Positions 27,471-35,746 of a stretch of DNA of 64,000 nt are shown here, one piece after another; the stretch's first letter is position 1; each line of letters starts with the position of its first letter. Source of the DNA: Lacihabitans sp. CCS-44. GTDB lineage: Bacteria > Bacteroidota > Bacteroidia > Cytophagales > Spirosomataceae. The position numbers were made by a program, and so were the translations under genes. The notes under the pieces are model-generated. The model saw only the letters and a list, made by a program, of their open reading frames with translations. It ran no database searches and was not told where the DNA came from. The stretch spans positions 124,001 through 188,000 of the forward strand of contig NZ_RJUE01000060.1 in NCBI RefSeq assembly GCF_024343735.1, given 5' to 3'.

Positions 27471-27582
27471 TCTGTGTTCGCACAGGTATAAGGTGGAGAT
27501 GCAAAACGTCAGTACAAATATTATAATTGGTAAAATTAAAATAGGAGTATCTGTGTGAGAACACACAAGCATAAGCTGGAGA
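27471..27582. repeat. Pair of related hairpin-forming repeats
   Basis: Two direct copies 79 bases apart: TCTGTGTTCGCACAGGTATA followed by AGGTGGAGA (27471-27499) and TCTGTGTGAGAACACACAAG followed by CATAAGCTGGAGA (27550-27582). Each begins with a short inverted repeat (CTGTG/CACAG; TGTGT/ACACA). The shared ends suggest a dispersed intergenic repeat family. Confidence 0.6.
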
Positions 27583-27637
27583 AAACACTACCAGGGCATT
27601 TGACCTAAACAAAAGTCAAATAGTCAGCTTTTTTCAA

Positions 27638-27645
27638 TAAATTTG
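27638..27645 (+). promoter_or_regulatory. -7 promoter box of the VWA-like lipoprotein gene
   Basis: TAAATTTG matches TAnnTTTG, 40 bases before the ATG. Just upstream is an inverted repeat ATTTGAC (27598-27604) and GTCAAAT (27615-27621), a possible operator. Confidence 0.45.
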
Positions 27646-27685
27646 CATCGAAATCGTTACTTATTTTTTTAGAAAACCTCATTCG

Positions 27686-28465
27686 ATGAAAAAGCTTATA
27701 ATTACTTTAGCAACTAGCCTTGCCTTGCTTTCTTGTGGCTCAACAGAAACCGAAAAAGATGCCACCTCCACTGCCACCGCATCTGAAAAAAAGAACAATC
27801 ACACGCTGGTGTTTTTTGATAAAACCCAAAGTGTAAATGTAGACGATGCCTTTGTTCGTACCAAATACCAATCTGCTCTCAAAGCCCTTATCGACCAAAA
27901 CATACAGACAGAAGGAGATGTTTTTGAGATATATTACATTCATGAAAACACCGCCAAAGCTAAGGTTCTGTCGCTTTCAGCACGTACAACCAAGGAAAGT
28001 TCGGAAGGCTTAAATGCTACAGATTTGGAAGCCGCCCAAACGAACTACGACATGAGCATCGGCAAAGAACGTCGCATGATTCTTGACCTCGCCGTGCAGA
28101 AAATGCTAGAAAAAAATGCCGGAGCATCCAACCTAGAAACCAACATTTCGGCGTCGGTTCCCTTACTTTCAGAAGCTTTAAATGGCAAAAAAGACGTGAA
28201 GGCATTTTATTTCTCCGACATGGTAGAAAGCCTGAAAAATGGTCGGGATTTTCACAAAGTGGCACCCATCAGCCACGACCAAGCCGAAGACTGGGCAAAA
28301 GCCGATGCCGAAAACTACAAATTATATAACCTCACCAATGCCCAGATTTCTATCATTCTACCGTTTTCACCCAACAGCTCATCAAAAGAAAATAATCCAA
28401 ACGTAACCGATTATTGGAAAGTGTATTTTGAAACTTTAGGTGTAAGTATTTTAAAAGAAATTTAA
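27686..28465 (+). CDS. Lipoprotein of unknown function with a possible VWA-like fold
   Basis: A 259-residue lipoprotein (lipobox ALLSC, Cys17) with a low-complexity Ser/Thr/Ala linker after the Cys. The body starts with HTLVFFDKTQSVNVDD, a beta strand and D-x-T-x-S pattern like a degenerate metal-ion-dependent adhesion site, and later has VKAFYFSDMVESLKNGRDF, resembling the strand-loop of von Willebrand A domains. This assignment is tentative. No neighbour hints at its role: menB lies upstream and a radical SAM gene downstream, each with wide gaps. Confidence 0.7.
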   Translation: MKKLIITLATSLALLSCGSTETEKDATSTATASEKKNNHTLVFFDKTQSVNVDDAFVRTKYQSALKALIDQNIQTEGDVFEIYYIHENTAKAKVLSLSARTTKESSEGLNATDLEAAQTNYDMSIGKERRMILDLAVQKMLEKNAGASNLETNISASVPLLSEALNGKKDVKAFYFSDMVESLKNGRDFHKVAPISHDQAEDWAKADAENYKLYNLTNAQISIILPFSPNSSSKENNPNVTDYWKVYFETLGVSILKEI

Positions 28466-28839
28466 GCGTGAATTAAAAAAAAGTGAATTGTTAAAAACCA
28501 ACCTATCTAAGGTTTTCTACTACTTTTTAGCCATTTTAGTTAAAAGGATAATCCCTAACTCAACTCAATCATCCAACGATAAAAATTAATCGTTTTATGG
28601 GGTAGTCTTACTATATTTTTATTAAGTTTTACCCAACTAAACACTCCTGATTATTCAATAACTCAAGGCACTCATTCTATGTAAATTTGAAGTTGAACTT
28701 CAGATTTACATACTTTATAAAAACACAATTATCAAATTTTGGCCTTTCACCTACTAAGAAAACACTTACTTTTAGTTGTTTAAGTTTTCAAATACAAAGT
28801 TTTTTAGTGGAAAACAAATAGATATTCCTAGTCAATTCA
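28466..28839. other. Gene-free stretch with a 35-bp palindrome
   Basis: No credible gene. It holds the near-perfect palindrome at 28678-28712, a weaker inverted repeat AACGAT / ATCGTT near 28577-28596, and presumably the promoter of the radical SAM gene, for which I see no exact TAnnTTTG box. Confidence 0.6.
28678..28712. promoter_or_regulatory. 35-bp near-perfect palindrome
   Basis: Two 17-base arms, TATGTAAATTTGAAGTT and AACTTCAGATTTACATA, around one central G, with one T-G mismatch. No T-run follows on either strand, so a terminator is unlikely; an operator or an RNA hairpin in the leader of the next gene is more likely. Confidence 0.6.
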
Positions 28840-31065
28840 TTGAATTCTCTCCTTTCCCAAAACAAATCCCTAATTTTACAGAAAAAAACGCCTTTGAAAG
28901 ACCTTTTGCTCGTTACGCCACCATTTACTCAGCTCAATACGCCTTATCCAGCTACGGCTTATTTGAAGGGCTTTTTGAATACCAAAGGTATTGCTGCTTA
29001 CCAAATGGACTTGGGCATTGAGGTTATATTGGAGCTTTTTTCAAAGGCCGGTTTAACATCAATTTTTGCAAATGCTAAGGTAGAAGGAGCTTCAGAAAAT
29101 GCAAAACGGATTTTTGGACTAAAAAATGATTATATCCAGATTATTGATGAGGTAATTGCCTTTCTACAAGGCCATAAACTTACATTGGCCCGACAGATTT
29201 GTAGTGGAAATTTCCTCCCACAAGCCTCAAGATTCTCTCAAGAAAACGATTTGGAATGGGCATTTGGAAACATGGGCATGCAAGACAAAGCCAAGCACTT
29301 GGCTACACTTTATCTCGAAGATCTTTCTGATTTTATTATAGAATGTCTTGATGAAAACTTTGGATTTAGTCGGTACGCTGAGCGATTAGGTCGAAGTGCC
29401 AATGCCTTTGACGAATTGTACGAGCACTTGCAGCAAGCACCAACATTTATTGATGAAATCACACTTAGGATTTTCAAAAAAAAACTTGAGAAAATTCAAC
29501 CCAAACTGGTATGTTTTTCGGTGCCTTTTCCAGGAAATTTATACAGTGCGTTTCGTTGTGCGGCCTTGATAAAAAAACATTTTCCGAAAATTAAAACCGC
29601 CATGGGAGGTGGCTTTGCCAATACCGAACTTCGTAGCTTAAAGGAGCAACGAGTGTTCGAATATTTCGATTTCATCACGCTCGACGATGGCGAACTACCT
29701 GTTGAATTACTTTTTAAATCTGTTATAAACAAAACCATTCCAAAAGAATTCAAACGCACTTTTTGTATTGAAAATCAGGAAGTTAAGTACATAAATAATA
29801 CTTCTCAAAAAGACTATAAGCACAGCGAAGTGGGTACACCAGACTACTCTGATTTGGCTCTGGACAAGTACATTTCGGTGATAGAACTCGCCAACCCGAT
29901 GCACAGCCTTTGGTCTGATGGCCGCTGGAACAAGCTCACTATGGCCCATGGTTGTTACTGGGGCAAGTGCACTTTCTGTGATATTTCGTTGGATTATATC
30001 AAACTTTATGAACCCATTGCAGCCAAAATTTTGGTGGACAGAATGGAGCAAATGAGAGCCCAAACTGGCGAAAACGGCTTTCATTTTGTAGACGAAGCGG
30101 CTCCTCCTGCACTCATGCGTGAAGTGGCTATAGAGATTTTGAGGCGTGGGCTCGTAGTGACTTGGTGGACCAACATCAGGTTTGAAAAGAGTTTTACGGC
30201 AGATCTTTGTGTTTTGCTCAAGTCTTCAGGATGCATAGCGGTTTCGGGTGGGCTAGAAGTGGCCTCCGACCGACTTTTGGCTTTGATTGACAAAGGAGTC
30301 ACAGTTGCCCAAGTGGCTCGGGTCAACCGCAATTTTGTAGAATCGGGTATTATGGTGCATGCGTATCTGATGTACGGTTACCCGACACAAACCATTCAAG
30401 AAACTGTAGACAGTTTGGAGATGGTCAGACAGATGTTTGAGTTGGGTATTTTGAATTCAGCATTTTGGCATCAGTTTGCACTTACGGCCCATAGTCCAGT
30501 CGGCTTAAATCCAGAAAAACTTGGCATTGTACCTGATTATAAAGACATTATGTTTGCCGACAATGACATACAATTCAGAGATTCTACAGGTATTGACCAT
30601 GACAAATTTAGCTTTGGACTAAAAAAATCACTGTACAACTACATGCATGGGTTATGTTTTGAGTATCCGCTGCAAGATTGGTTTGATTTCAGTATTCCAA
30701 AAACTAAAATCCAGCCTGATTTTATAGCGGACTGTTTGGAAGACCAAGACCATAATCTTATAAAGCCCAACGCCAAGATAGTTTGGATTGGCAATCAACC
30801 TATTGTGGAGGAAATCAAAACGAAAAAAGGCCCTGCTTTGACTTTTACTTTTCATGAAAAAATGGAGACTTTCAGCATCAGTATTGAAAAAGAAAAAGGC
30901 GAGTGGTTTTTAGAAAACTTAAAATTGATGGATGTGAGAAATGCAAAAACCATCACTTTTGGAGAATTGAAATCTTCTTTCGAAAAGCAATTCGAGCATT
31001 TTGAGCTATTTTGGTACTCCAAACCCATCGACGAAATGCGTGAGCAGGGGCTTTTGATTTTGTAG
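28840..31065 (+). CDS. B12-binding-type radical SAM protein
   Basis: A 741-residue cytosolic protein. An N-terminal cobalamin-binding-like Rossmann region (DLLLVTPPFTQLNTPYPATA; LVCFSVPFPGNLYSAFRC; MGGGFANTEL; DDGELP) precedes a radical SAM domain. The Fe-S cysteines are C372, C377 and C380 in HGCYWGKCTFCD, a CX4CX2C spacing instead of the usual CX3CX2C. A C-terminal domain of about 180 residues follows. It would cut S-adenosylmethionine to a radical; substrate unknown. No ATG is available: TTG at 28840 is the longest start, and TTG at 28894 (just before KDLLLVTPP) is also possible. Confidence 0.85.
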   Translation: MNSLLSQNKSLILQKKTPLKDLLLVTPPFTQLNTPYPATAYLKGFLNTKGIAAYQMDLGIEVILELFSKAGLTSIFANAKVEGASENAKRIFGLKNDYIQIIDEVIAFLQGHKLTLARQICSGNFLPQASRFSQENDLEWAFGNMGMQDKAKHLATLYLEDLSDFIIECLDENFGFSRYAERLGRSANAFDELYEHLQQAPTFIDEITLRIFKKKLEKIQPKLVCFSVPFPGNLYSAFRCAALIKKHFPKIKTAMGGGFANTELRSLKEQRVFEYFDFITLDDGELPVELLFKSVINKTIPKEFKRTFCIENQEVKYINNTSQKDYKHSEVGTPDYSDLALDKYISVIELANPMHSLWSDGRWNKLTMAHGCYWGKCTFCDISLDYIKLYEPIAAKILVDRMEQMRAQTGENGFHFVDEAAPPALMREVAIEILRRGLVVTWWTNIRFEKSFTADLCVLLKSSGCIAVSGGLEVASDRLLALIDKGVTVAQVARVNRNFVESGIMVHAYLMYGYPTQTIQETVDSLEMVRQMFELGILNSAFWHQFALTAHSPVGLNPEKLGIVPDYKDIMFADNDIQFRDSTGIDHDKFSFGLKKSLYNYMHGLCFEYPLQDWFDFSIPKTKIQPDFIADCLEDQDHNLIKPNAKIVWIGNQPIVEEIKTKKGPALTFTFHEKMETFSISIEKEKGEWFLENLKLMDVRNAKTITFGELKSSFEKQFEHFELFWYSKPIDEMREQGLLIL

Positions 31066-31081
31066 GTTTTTTGTATATTTG
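31053..31081 (+). promoter_or_regulatory. Promoter of the toxin-antitoxin pair (TTTG-N17-TATATTTG)
   Basis: TTTG at 31053-31056 and TATATTTG at 31074-31081, spaced by 17 bases, a good Bacteroidota promoter. The antitoxin ATG is 37 bases downstream. It overlaps the end of the radical SAM gene. Confidence 0.7.
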
Positions 31082-31118
31082 GTGAGGAATTGGTTCGTTA
31101 AGAATAAAAAATACGATT

Positions 31119-31310
31119 ATGACGACTGTAGCGGAGAGAGAAGAATTGAAGAAAGTGATTTTGGAATTAGTTGAAACAGAGCCTGGGTTTGTTGAAAGTC
31201 TAATAACTGATGCTGGAGAAAGATTACGTCTCGCCAAAAAGGCCAAACTGGAAAAAATTGTAAATGAAGATTTTAAAGAGTATGAAGAAGTCTTCAAAGC
31301 ATTAGCGTAA
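31119..31310 (+). CDS. Small acidic/basic helical protein, predicted antitoxin of a Doc-type pair
   Basis: A 63-residue highly charged, helical protein (AEREELKKVILELVETEPGF; RLAKKAKLEKIVNEDFKEY) with no signal peptide. It is placed immediately before a Doc-family gene, with its TAA sharing one base with the Doc ATG (TAATG). This small-gene-first, overlapping layout is typical of Phd/Doc-like toxin-antitoxin modules, where the first gene encodes the antitoxin that neutralises the toxin and represses the operon. The sequence itself does not show the Phd/YefM fold clearly, so the role is inferred from position. It has a good promoter of its own. Confidence 0.7.
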   Translation: MTTVAEREELKKVILELVETEPGFVESLITDAGERLRLAKKAKLEKIVNEDFKEYEEVFKALA

Positions 31311-31717
31311 TGATTAATTATTTAGAAAAAGAGGATATTGTTTACATCAACAAAAGAACTGTTGCACAACATGGAGGGAACTTTATGCCTCCCAATAATT
31401 TTCTACACGAAGAAAACCTCGATTATTTATTAGAAGCTGTACAGACAGAAATGTTTGGAGAACTACTTTATCCGAAAATAACAGATTAGACAGCCTTGTA
31501 TTGTTACAACGTTATTTGTAATCATATTTTTACTGATGTAAATAAAAGATCTGGTTTAGAGTCAGCGTTAGCTTTTTTAAAATTGAATGATTTTAGATTA
31601 AACAAAAGTCTTAAATATTATGATTTGCTAAACTTCATCCTAAAAATAGCCTCGGGCCAGTCCTCACTTGAAGAATGCAAAGCATGGTTTGCTGAAAACA
31701 CTAGTTCGCTCAAATAA
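31310..31717 (+). pseudogene. doc: Doc/Fic-type toxin gene interrupted by one in-frame TAG
   Basis: The frame opens at ATG 31310 and gives a Doc-family N-terminus (YLEKEDIVYINKRTVAQHGG; NFLHEENLDYLLEAVQTEMF). It meets TAG at 31487-31489 (codon 60) and then continues in the same frame to 31717 with an otherwise healthy C-terminal half. That half carries the Fic motif HIFTDVNKRSG (H72-R80), though the residue after D76 is Val where Doc proteins have Gly or Ala. The family pattern predicts Lys (AAG) at codon 60, so a single base change explains the stop. The downstream half has only a TTG for a start (31496). Full-length toxin is therefore not made unless TAG is read through. Doc toxins phosphorylate EF-Tu; Fic relatives AMPylate. 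Confidence 0.85.
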
Positions 31718-31785
31718 TCCCGATTTTAAGTTCAATTAAAGGCATTTTTTCCGATATTTGCTTTATTCAATCACTAAAGAAAAAC

Positions 31786-33876
31786 ATGAGATTTATTATT
31801 TTGCTTCTTCTGAGCATGATTTCGTATGGGTCATTTGCTGACGACGGCTACCGACTTTGGCTTAAATATGACCGTATTCAAAACGAAACTTTAAGAAAAA
31901 ATTATGCTCAGAAATTAGCTTCTGTTTCCGTCAATTTTTCTGATGAAACGGCTAAAGTTACTGTTTCCGAAATTGAAAAGGCCACTTCAGGGTTATTGGG
32001 CATAAAATCAAAGACCTTATCAAATACTGCTCAAGCCACTTTGGTTTTGAAAGTTGGAAAAATTGAAAACGAAAATCCAGAAGCTTTTGAAATAAAAAGC
32101 TCTAAAAATCAAACAGTTATCATTTCAAATACCTCCAAGGGAGTGCTTTATGGTGTTTTTGAATTGATTCGCAGAATGCAAACTTCGGAGTCTCTTGAAA
32201 ATTTAAAAATAACCTCCGCCCCGAAAATTCAACTCAGAATGCTAAATCATTGGGACAATAACAACGGCACCATAGAACGGGGATATGCTGGCATGTCGAT
32301 GTGGAAGTGGTATGAACTGCCTGAAAGAATAGATTCAAGATATATAGATTATGCCAGAGCGAATGCTTCTATTGGCATCAATGGAACGGTTTTAAACAAC
32401 GTAAACGCCTCGGCACGGTTTATTACTCCAGAGTATTTGGGCAAAGTAAAAGCCCTTGCAGATGCATTCAGACCATACGGAATAAAGGTTTTCTTGTCTA
32501 TAAATTTCGCCTCCCCGAAAATATTGGGGGGTCTAAAAACCGCAGATCCACTTGACCCTGAGGTAAAACATTGGTGGAAAAGCAAAGCCGACGAGGTATA
32601 TAAATTGATTCCAGATTTTGGTGGATTTGTAGTCAAAGCCAACTCCGAAGGTGAACCCGGCCCAATGGATTTTGGCCGAACACACAAAGACGGAGCAAAC
32701 ATGCTCGCTGAAGCAATAGCACCTCACAATGGGTTAATTATTTGGCGTGCATTTGTTTATAATTTTGACCCAAAAGGCGACCGTTTTGCAGCAGCTTATA
32801 ATGAGTTTAAACGATTTGATGGGGAATTCCTTCCCAACATCATCATTCAAGTAAAAAACGGTCCAATCGATTTTCAAGTAAGGGAACCTATCTCTCCGCT
32901 TTTTGGAGCCATGGAAAAAACACCCGTATCGATGGAGTTTCAGCTGACACAAGAATACCTCGGCTGGGCTACACATTGGGTCTACGAAGGCCCCATGTTT
33001 GAAGAAGTTTTGAAAACCGACACTCACGCCAAAGGAAAAGGCTCAACAGTAGCAAAAGTAATTGATGGCGAAGTATTTAAATATCCAATCACATCGATGA
33101 TTGGCGTTGCAAATACCGGCTCAGACCGTAACTGGACTGGCCATCCCATGGCTCAAGCCAACTGGTACGCACTGGGTAGAATGGCCTGGAATCCTGAGCT
33201 AACTTCTGAAAAAATTGCTGATGAATGGGTGAAAATGACTTTCCAATCGGATTCAAAATCATCAGAAACCATCAAAAAAATAATGTTGGAGTCGAGAGAA
33301 ATATATACCAACTACACCAACCCCCTCGGAGTGCATCATGTAATGGGCGAGGGTCATCATTTTGGCCCGGAACCTTGGGTAGAAAAAGCACCTCGACCAG
33401 ATTGGACAGCCTTATATTATCACAGAGCAGACTCTATAGGCATTGGTTTTGACCGCACCGAAAAAGGAAGTAATTCATTGGGTCAATATCATCCTGATTT
33501 GAGGAGTAAATACAGCGACATTAATACCATCCAGCCGGAATTCTTGCTTTGGTTTCACCATGCACCATGGACGCATAAACTCCAAAATGGTAAGACCGTT
33601 TGGGATGAGATGGTTACACGGTATTACGAGGGTGTAAAATCTGTTGAAAAAATGCAAAAAGAATGGGCTACAATGGAGGGCAAAATAGACTCTGAGACCT
33701 TCGAAAATGTGGAGGCTAGACTCAAAACACAATACAAAGAAGCCCTTTGGTGGAGAGATGCTTCAGTGCTATATTTTCAGAAATATAGCAAAATGCCCGT
33801 GCCATCACCTTACCAAAAATCAACTAGAACTTTAGAAGAGTTAAAAGGTTTGGTTGATGTTTACCATGTTAGGTAA
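31786..33876 (+). CDS. Secreted alpha-glucuronidase, GH67
   Basis: A 696-residue exported enzyme (signal peptide ending SYGSFA) that removes (4-O-methyl)-glucuronic acid from the non-reducing end of xylo-oligosaccharides. GH67 landmarks: RMLNHWDNNNGTIERGYAG and VVKANSEGEPGPMDFGRTHK. The catalytic set fits the family: acid E288 in NSEGEPGP, and the base pair D362 (GPIDF) and E390 (TQEYLG), with spacings of 74 and 28 like those of known GH67 enzymes. It is convergent with an esterase gene and may work with it on glucuronoxylan. No SusCD pair is adjacent. Confidence 0.95.
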   Translation: MRFIILLLLSMISYGSFADDGYRLWLKYDRIQNETLRKNYAQKLASVSVNFSDETAKVTVSEIEKATSGLLGIKSKTLSNTAQATLVLKVGKIENENPEAFEIKSSKNQTVIISNTSKGVLYGVFELIRRMQTSESLENLKITSAPKIQLRMLNHWDNNNGTIERGYAGMSMWKWYELPERIDSRYIDYARANASIGINGTVLNNVNASARFITPEYLGKVKALADAFRPYGIKVFLSINFASPKILGGLKTADPLDPEVKHWWKSKADEVYKLIPDFGGFVVKANSEGEPGPMDFGRTHKDGANMLAEAIAPHNGLIIWRAFVYNFDPKGDRFAAAYNEFKRFDGEFLPNIIIQVKNGPIDFQVREPISPLFGAMEKTPVSMEFQLTQEYLGWATHWVYEGPMFEEVLKTDTHAKGKGSTVAKVIDGEVFKYPITSMIGVANTGSDRNWTGHPMAQANWYALGRMAWNPELTSEKIADEWVKMTFQSDSKSSETIKKIMLESREIYTNYTNPLGVHHVMGEGHHFGPEPWVEKAPRPDWTALYYHRADSIGIGFDRTEKGSNSLGQYHPDLRSKYSDINTIQPEFLLWFHHAPWTHKLQNGKTVWDEMVTRYYEGVKSVEKMQKEWATMEGKIDSETFENVEARLKTQYKEALWWRDASVLYFQKYSKMPVPSPYQKSTRTLEELKGLVDVYHVR

Positions 33877-33896
33877 TTGCACTTTAACCCAATAAT

Positions 33897-33928
33897 AAAA
33901 AAAGGTAGCAAAATTAACGTTTGCTATC
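33897..33928 (-). terminator. Terminator of the esterase gene
   Basis: On the minus strand a 9-bp stem (GATAGCAAA / TTTGCTACC, one wobble) with a 7-base loop runs into seven T residues, about 22 bases past the esterase stop. Confidence 0.85.
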
Positions 33929-33949
33929 TCTATATTATATTTCAAAATA

Positions 33950-35032
33950 TCAATTATACAACCAATCTAGAGCCTTTGGAAACTCTTGTCCCCAACGTTT
34001 TTCGTTGTGTAGGCCTTCTGGATCAAGTTCAGCCTTAATCTGGATTTTGGCCGAGTCAAAGCCTTGATTGTCAATTGTCTCCTTTAGTTTTTCAATGTTC
34101 GGTAGCATACTTTCACTTTCTTTGCCGCCGCCATAAAGATAGATTCTAGTGTCCATCGGGTTAAAAAATTCTACTGCATCAAAATAGATTTTTGGAGATG
34201 TCCATAAAGATGGGGAAAAAACCATCAATCGTCCGATTGCTTCGGGATACATCATACCTGTGTAAATACTGATTAAGCCACCCATAGAGCTACCACCAAT
34301 TCCTGTAAATTGCCTTTCGGTAAGTGTTCTGTAAGTGCTATCTATCAATGGTTTGAGAGTACGTACTATAAATGTCGCATAACGCATTCCTTGGCCTTTC
34401 ACATGATTTTTGTAAGGCGAAAACTCCACCTGACGATCTTCTTCCCCATGATTAATTGCCACAATGATCACATCAGACTTTCCTTGTTTTTTAAGAAGAG
34501 ATAGTCGTTTGTCAATCTCCCAGTTGCCATAAACCGACCCCTCCCCAAAAAGATTTTGAGCATCGTGCATATATACCACTGGATATTTTTTATCCAGATT
34601 TTTGGCATAGTCATTCGGCAGGATGACGCTAATTTTACGCGTTTTTTTCAACTGCGGAATTTCCATGTCAATGGTTTCTACCAAAGGCATGGTTTCTTTA
34701 TAGTAAGGAGTAAAGCCATTCTGCCGCCAAAGGGGAACATAGTCAAGATGCGGACGAAAAACCGGAAGTAGTGTCCTGTTTTTGCTGGTATTGCCAAAGC
34801 TATCAAGCTCCACATGCTCCCAGCCACCTTTTGTGTATTTATATTCTAAGGGATTATCTAAAGTAAAGTCTTTTTCAAATTCAAAACGATATTTGCCATC
34901 CCCAACTTTTTTCATCAAAAAATCGGTGTCACGGGGATTCCAGTTGCAAAAACTCCCTGACAAAAAAACTGGTCGGTCGTCGTTTACTAAAGTATTTACC
35001 TCTACATACATACTGCCTCTTTCTAATTTCAT
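33950..35032 (-). CDS. Esterase with N-terminal glycogen-binding-like domain
   Basis: A 360-residue protein with no clear signal peptide. The N-terminal part (about 10-90) is an E-set/CBM48-like domain (VFLSGSFCNWNPRDTDFLM, then GKYRFEFEK and LEYKYTKGGWEHVE). The C-terminal part is an alpha/beta-hydrolase of the Fes/IroE/XynZ-type esterase family, with KKYPVVYMHDAQNLFGEG and nucleophile S249 in GIGGSSMGGLIS. Some relatives cut feruloyl or acetyl esters from xylan, others siderophores. Being convergent with a GH67 gene favours a xylan role, by context only. Start at 35032: a longer TTG start (35062) lies within the promoter box. Confidence 0.85.
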   Translation of the reverse strand: MKLERGSMYVEVNTLVNDDRPVFLSGSFCNWNPRDTDFLMKKVGDGKYRFEFEKDFTLDNPLEYKYTKGGWEHVELDSFGNTSKNRTLLPVFRPHLDYVPLWRQNGFTPYYKETMPLVETIDMEIPQLKKTRKISVILPNDYAKNLDKKYPVVYMHDAQNLFGEGSVYGNWEIDKRLSLLKKQGKSDVIIVAINHGEEDRQVEFSPYKNHVKGQGMRYATFIVRTLKPLIDSTYRTLTERQFTGIGGSSMGGLISIYTGMMYPEAIGRLMVFSPSLWTSPKIYFDAVEFFNPMDTRIYLYGGGKESESMLPNIEKLKETIDNQGFDSAKIQIKAELDPEGLHNEKRWGQEFPKALDWLYN

Positions 35033-35059
35033 AAGGTAATTTTTACATTTTCGGGGTCG

Positions 35060-35090
35060 CAAAAATAATATTATTGAAGTTTCTTACAAA
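35060..35090 (-). promoter_or_regulatory. Esterase promoter (TTTG-N19-TATTTTTG)
   Basis: On the minus strand TTTG (35090-35087) and TATTTTTG (35067-35060) have the ideal 19-base spacing. The ATG at 35032 is 27 bases downstream. Confidence 0.8.
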
Positions 35091-35301
35091 CATTTGGGTG
35101 GTTTGAAGAACAAAAATGACCCGCTATATTGGAAATATTATATAATTCAGAAATTCAACTTGGATAAATGCAAACTCAAAAATGTCGTTCTGATTCGTAA
35201 ACCTAATAAAACTTTCAAATGTTTTCAATTACTTCCTTCCATTCATCGGTAAAATTCAAATATTCAACGATAAAATGCTTATCATTCACCGAAAAGCACT
35301 A

Positions 35302-35330
35302 TTGCGGAGGACGTTTTGAGTATAATTTTG
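35302..35330 (+). promoter_or_regulatory. Promoter of the small membrane protein (TTG-N18-TAATTTTG)
   Basis: TTG at 35302-35304 and TAATTTTG at 35323-35330, spacing 18. It places the transcript start downstream of a longer possible frame from 35219 and supports ATG 35357. Confidence 0.7.
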
Positions 35331-35356
35331 AAGAAAAAAACAAAGAAATTTCAATT

Positions 35357-35695
35357 ATGAGAACGCAAAAAAGTACATCGTCTGTTATTTGGGCAGTAGC
35401 CATTATCATTATCGGAAGTCTTTTCTTAATGAGAAACTTCGACATGCTTTGGTTTGAATTACCAAAAAACCTCATCAGTTGGAAACTTATTTTTGTCTTT
35501 ATAGCTTTTGGGGAATTGGTTAAGGGCAAAGTTTTTAGCAGTATTTTTTGGGCAATAGTAGCGACAGTTTTTTACTATCCGGTTTATTTGAGCCAGTTTT
35601 CGGTCGATTCGGTGTTTGATCTCTGGCCGCTTTTGTTGATTGGCGTAGGGCTTGACATGATTATAAAAAGAAGTAGAGCTATTGATAGATGTTAA
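35357..35695 (+). CDS. Small membrane protein of the LiaF-like/DUF5668 type
   Basis: A 112-residue protein with four hydrophobic segments: VIWAVAIIIIGSLFLMRN, KLIFVFIAFGELV, FSSIFWAIVATVFYYPVYL and LWPLLLIGVGLDMII. The order and the repeated 'WPLLLIGVG' type helix match the LiaI/LiaF-like transmembrane region (DUF5668), which in other species senses cell-envelope stress; the C-terminal LiaF domain is absent here. The start is set at 35357 because a promoter box lies 27 bases upstream. It is convergent with the dehydrogenase gene (51 bases apart). Confidence 0.7.
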   Translation: MRTQKSTSSVIWAVAIIIIGSLFLMRNFDMLWFELPKNLISWKLIFVFIAFGELVKGKVFSSIFWAIVATVFYYPVYLSQFSVDSVFDLWPLLLIGVGLDMIIKRSRAIDRC

Positions 35696-35746
35696 AATTT
35701 GCACAGACAATATGCAGGAAGTCTATTGTCTATGCATTTCAATATT

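Larger units (their letters stand above)
35033..35356. other. Divergent intergenic region with two promoters
   Basis: Holds the esterase promoter on the minus strand and the promoter of the small membrane protein on the plus strand. Nothing else that I can support. Confidence 0.6.

Noticed and set aside
28776-29021. Separate 81-codon frame overlapping the radical SAM start, possibly a frameshifted N-terminus
   Set aside because: The radical SAM frame itself has a cobalamin-domain-like start in this interval; the other frame shows no family features.
31496-31717. Independent 73-codon gene starting at TTG 31496
   Set aside because: It is the same-frame continuation of the Doc gene after the TAG, so it is better described as the second half of an interrupted gene.
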